A DNA stretch of 6,322 nucleotides from Streptomyces lilacinus (lineage in GTDB: Bacteria > Actinomycetota > Actinomycetes > Streptomycetales > Streptomycetaceae): NCBI GenBank assembly GCA_000715685.1, contig KL569453.1, positions 45,936 through 52,257 of the forward strand. The letters run 5' to 3'. Both the position numbers and the translations under genes were made by a program. Below, in pieces: positions 5,036-6,322 of this stretch (within the stretch, counting starts at the first letter, position 1; every line of letters starts with the position of its first letter). Below the pieces are notes generated by a model. The model searched no databases, had not been told where the DNA came from, and saw only the letters and a list, made by a program, of their open reading frames with translations.

Positions 5036-6322
5036 GCCGGCTCCCGTGCTGTGGTGTGCCTGTCGGCACGCGTGTCCGCCCTGCTGACGGCGGCCACCGC
5101 CTGCGGGTCGAGGTCGAAGAGTTCCCGCAGGGCGTCGGCGTAGCCGGCGCCGCCCGGGGTGGAGGCCAGCTCCTTGACCCGCACGGTGGGCGCGTGCAGG
5201 AGCTTGTCGACGACGCGGCGCACGGTCTGGGTGATCTCCGCGCGCTGCTTGTCGTCGAGGTCGGGCAGGCGGCCGTTGAGGCGGGTCATCTCGCCCGCGA
5301 CGACGTCCGCGGCCATGGTGCGCAGGGCGACCACGGTGGGCGTGATGTGCGCGGCGCGCTGCGCGGCGCCGAAGGCGGCGACCTCGTCGGAGACGATGGT
5401 GCGCACCTGGTCGACGTCGGCGGCCATCGGCGCGTCGGCGGAGGCCTCGGCGAGGGTCTCGATGTCGACGAGCCGGGCGCCGGCGTCCGCCAGGCGGTGG
5501 ACGGCGGCGTCGATGTCGCGCGGCATGGCGAGGTCGAGCAGGTCGAGGGTGCCCGTACGACCGGTCAGCGCCTCGCGCACGGCGTCGACCGTCAGCACCA
5601 GGCCGGTGGCACCGGTGCAGGAGACGACGACGTCGGCGAGGGCCAGCTCGGCCGGCACGGCGGCCATCTCGACGGCGGAGGCCGTGAAGCCGGCGACACC
5701 CGGGGCGCCCGGCTCGGTGAGGATCTGCGCGAGCCGCTCCGCCCGCTCCAGGGTGCGGTTGGCGACGGCCACGTGGGCCACGCCGGCGCGCGCGAGCGTG
5801 GCCGCGGCGAGCGAGGACATCGAGCCCGCGCCGATGACGAGGGCGCGCTTGCCCGCCGCCCAGTCGGTGACGGGGCGGCCGTCCGCGAGCTGCTCGAGGC
5901 CGAAGGTGACCAGCGACTGGCCGGCCTTGTCGATGCCGGTCTCGCTGTGCGCGCGCTTGCCGACGCGCAGGGCCTGCTGGAAGAGGTCGTTCAGCAGGCG
6001 GCCGGCGGTGTGCAGCTCCTGGCCGAGGGCGAGCGCGTCCTTGATCTGGCCGAGGATCTGGCCCTCGCCGACGACCATCGAGTCCAGCCCGCAGGCCACC
6101 GAGAAGAGGTGGTGGACGGCCCGGTCCTCGTAGTGCACGTAGAGGTACGGGGTGAGCTCCTCCAGGCCGACGCCCGAGTGGTGGGCGAGCAGCGTGGACA
6201 GCTCGGCGACGCCGGCGTGGAACTTGTCCACGTCGGCGTAGAGCTCGATGCGGTTGCACGTGGCCAGCACCGCCGCCTCGGTGGCGGGCTCGGCGGCCAG
6301 CGTGTCGTGGACGAGCCGGGCC
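5032..6322 (-). CDS. hemA: Glutamyl-tRNA reductase (N-terminus outside window)
   Basis: This enzyme reduces glutamyl-tRNA-Glu with NADPH to glutamate-1-semialdehyde, the first committed step of C5-pathway heme synthesis. The frame stays open to the right edge, so the first roughly 30 residues are missing. The GTG at 6270-6268 is an internal Val: codons before it read RLVHDTLAAEPATEAA, as expected for the family. In the visible fragment (429 residues), LATCNRIELYAD contains the catalytic cysteine (visible residue 22). GLDSMVVGEGQILGQIK (about 78-94) is the conserved active-site region, VIGAGSMSS (162-170) the NADPH-binding loop, ANRTLERAERLA (187-198) part of the Rossmann fold, and DLAMPRDID (263-271) the conserved loop after it. 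The C-terminal helices (about 325-385) form the dimerisation domain, with LLHAPTVRVKELA at 374-386. The stop TGA 5034-5032 overlaps the hemC ATG. In S. coelicolor the redox repressor gene rex lies directly upstream of hemA; that region is beyond the window. Confidence 0.95.
   Translation of the reverse strand, partial: ARLVHDTLAAEPATEAAVLATCNRIELYADVDKFHAGVAELSTLLAHHSGVGLEELTPYLYVHYEDRAVHHLFSVACGLDSMVVGEGQILGQIKDALALGQELHTAGRLLNDLFQQALRVGKRAHSETGIDKAGQSLVTFGLEQLADGRPVTDWAAGKRALVIGAGSMSSLAAATLARAGVAHVAVANRTLERAERLAQILTEPGAPGVAGFTASAVEMAAVPAELALADVVVSCTGATGLVLTVDAVREALTGRTGTLDLLDLAMPRDIDAAVHRLADAGARLVDIETLAEASADAPMAADVDQVRTIVSDEVAAFGAAQRAAHITPTVVALRTMAADVVAGEMTRLNGRLPDLDDKQRAEITQTVRRVVDKLLHAPTVRVKELASTPGGAGYADALRELFDLDPQAVAAVSRADTRADRHTTAREPA

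Noticed and set aside
5032..6270. hemA starting at the GTG at 6270
   Set aside because: The frame continues upstream to the window edge with family-like residues (RLVHDTLAAEPATEAA), and the catalytic-Cys motif would then be at residue 5, which is too early for the family.

Overview
The window is high-GC actinobacterial DNA, almost certainly from a Streptomyces or a close relative. The signs are strong G/C bias at third codon positions, GGAGG-type ribosome sites, TTG starts, and a hemA-hemC-hemD-hemB cluster whose HemD is a methyltransferase-like/synthase fusion. The species cannot be named from the sequence alone.

Layout, left to right. Bases 1-696 (+) are the 3' end of argS (arginyl-tRNA synthetase). 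A GC-rich hairpin (703-744) lies between argS and a convergent minus-strand gene (730-1170) for a small stand-alone HATPase_c protein of the anti-sigma/RsbW-like type. The 271-base gap 1171-1441 holds that gene's upstream region, a 19-bp perfect inverted repeat (1344-1400) and a second small hairpin (1414-1433). The two hairpins probably end the heme operon. From 1442 to the right edge everything is on the minus strand, transcribed right to left: hemA (3' part, running off the window), hemC, hemD, hemB. These enzymes turn glutamyl-tRNA into uroporphyrinogen III. HemA makes glutamate-1-semialdehyde, HemB condenses ALA to porphobilinogen, HemC builds hydroxymethylbilane and HemD closes the ring. 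The GSA aminomutase (hemL) step is not in the window. The genes overlap by 4 nt at the hemA/hemC and hemC/hemD junctions and, as assembled, at hemD/hemB, which suggests one translationally coupled message.

The most important observation is an artefact. Bases 2486-2503 are 18 nt of the Tn5 mosaic end used as the Illumina Nextera adapter (CTGTCTCTTATACACATC). It sits inside the 3' end of hemD, introduces a false stop and separates the last 17 codons of HemD from the rest in another frame. The window is therefore misassembled at that point, and the apparent HemD C-terminus is not real.

I found no previously undescribed system. Apart from the adapter, the points of interest are a methyltransferase domain with degenerate motifs in HemD, a mixed Cys/Asp metal site in HemB, repeated TTGA stop/start overlaps, and two plausible starts for the HATPase gene.
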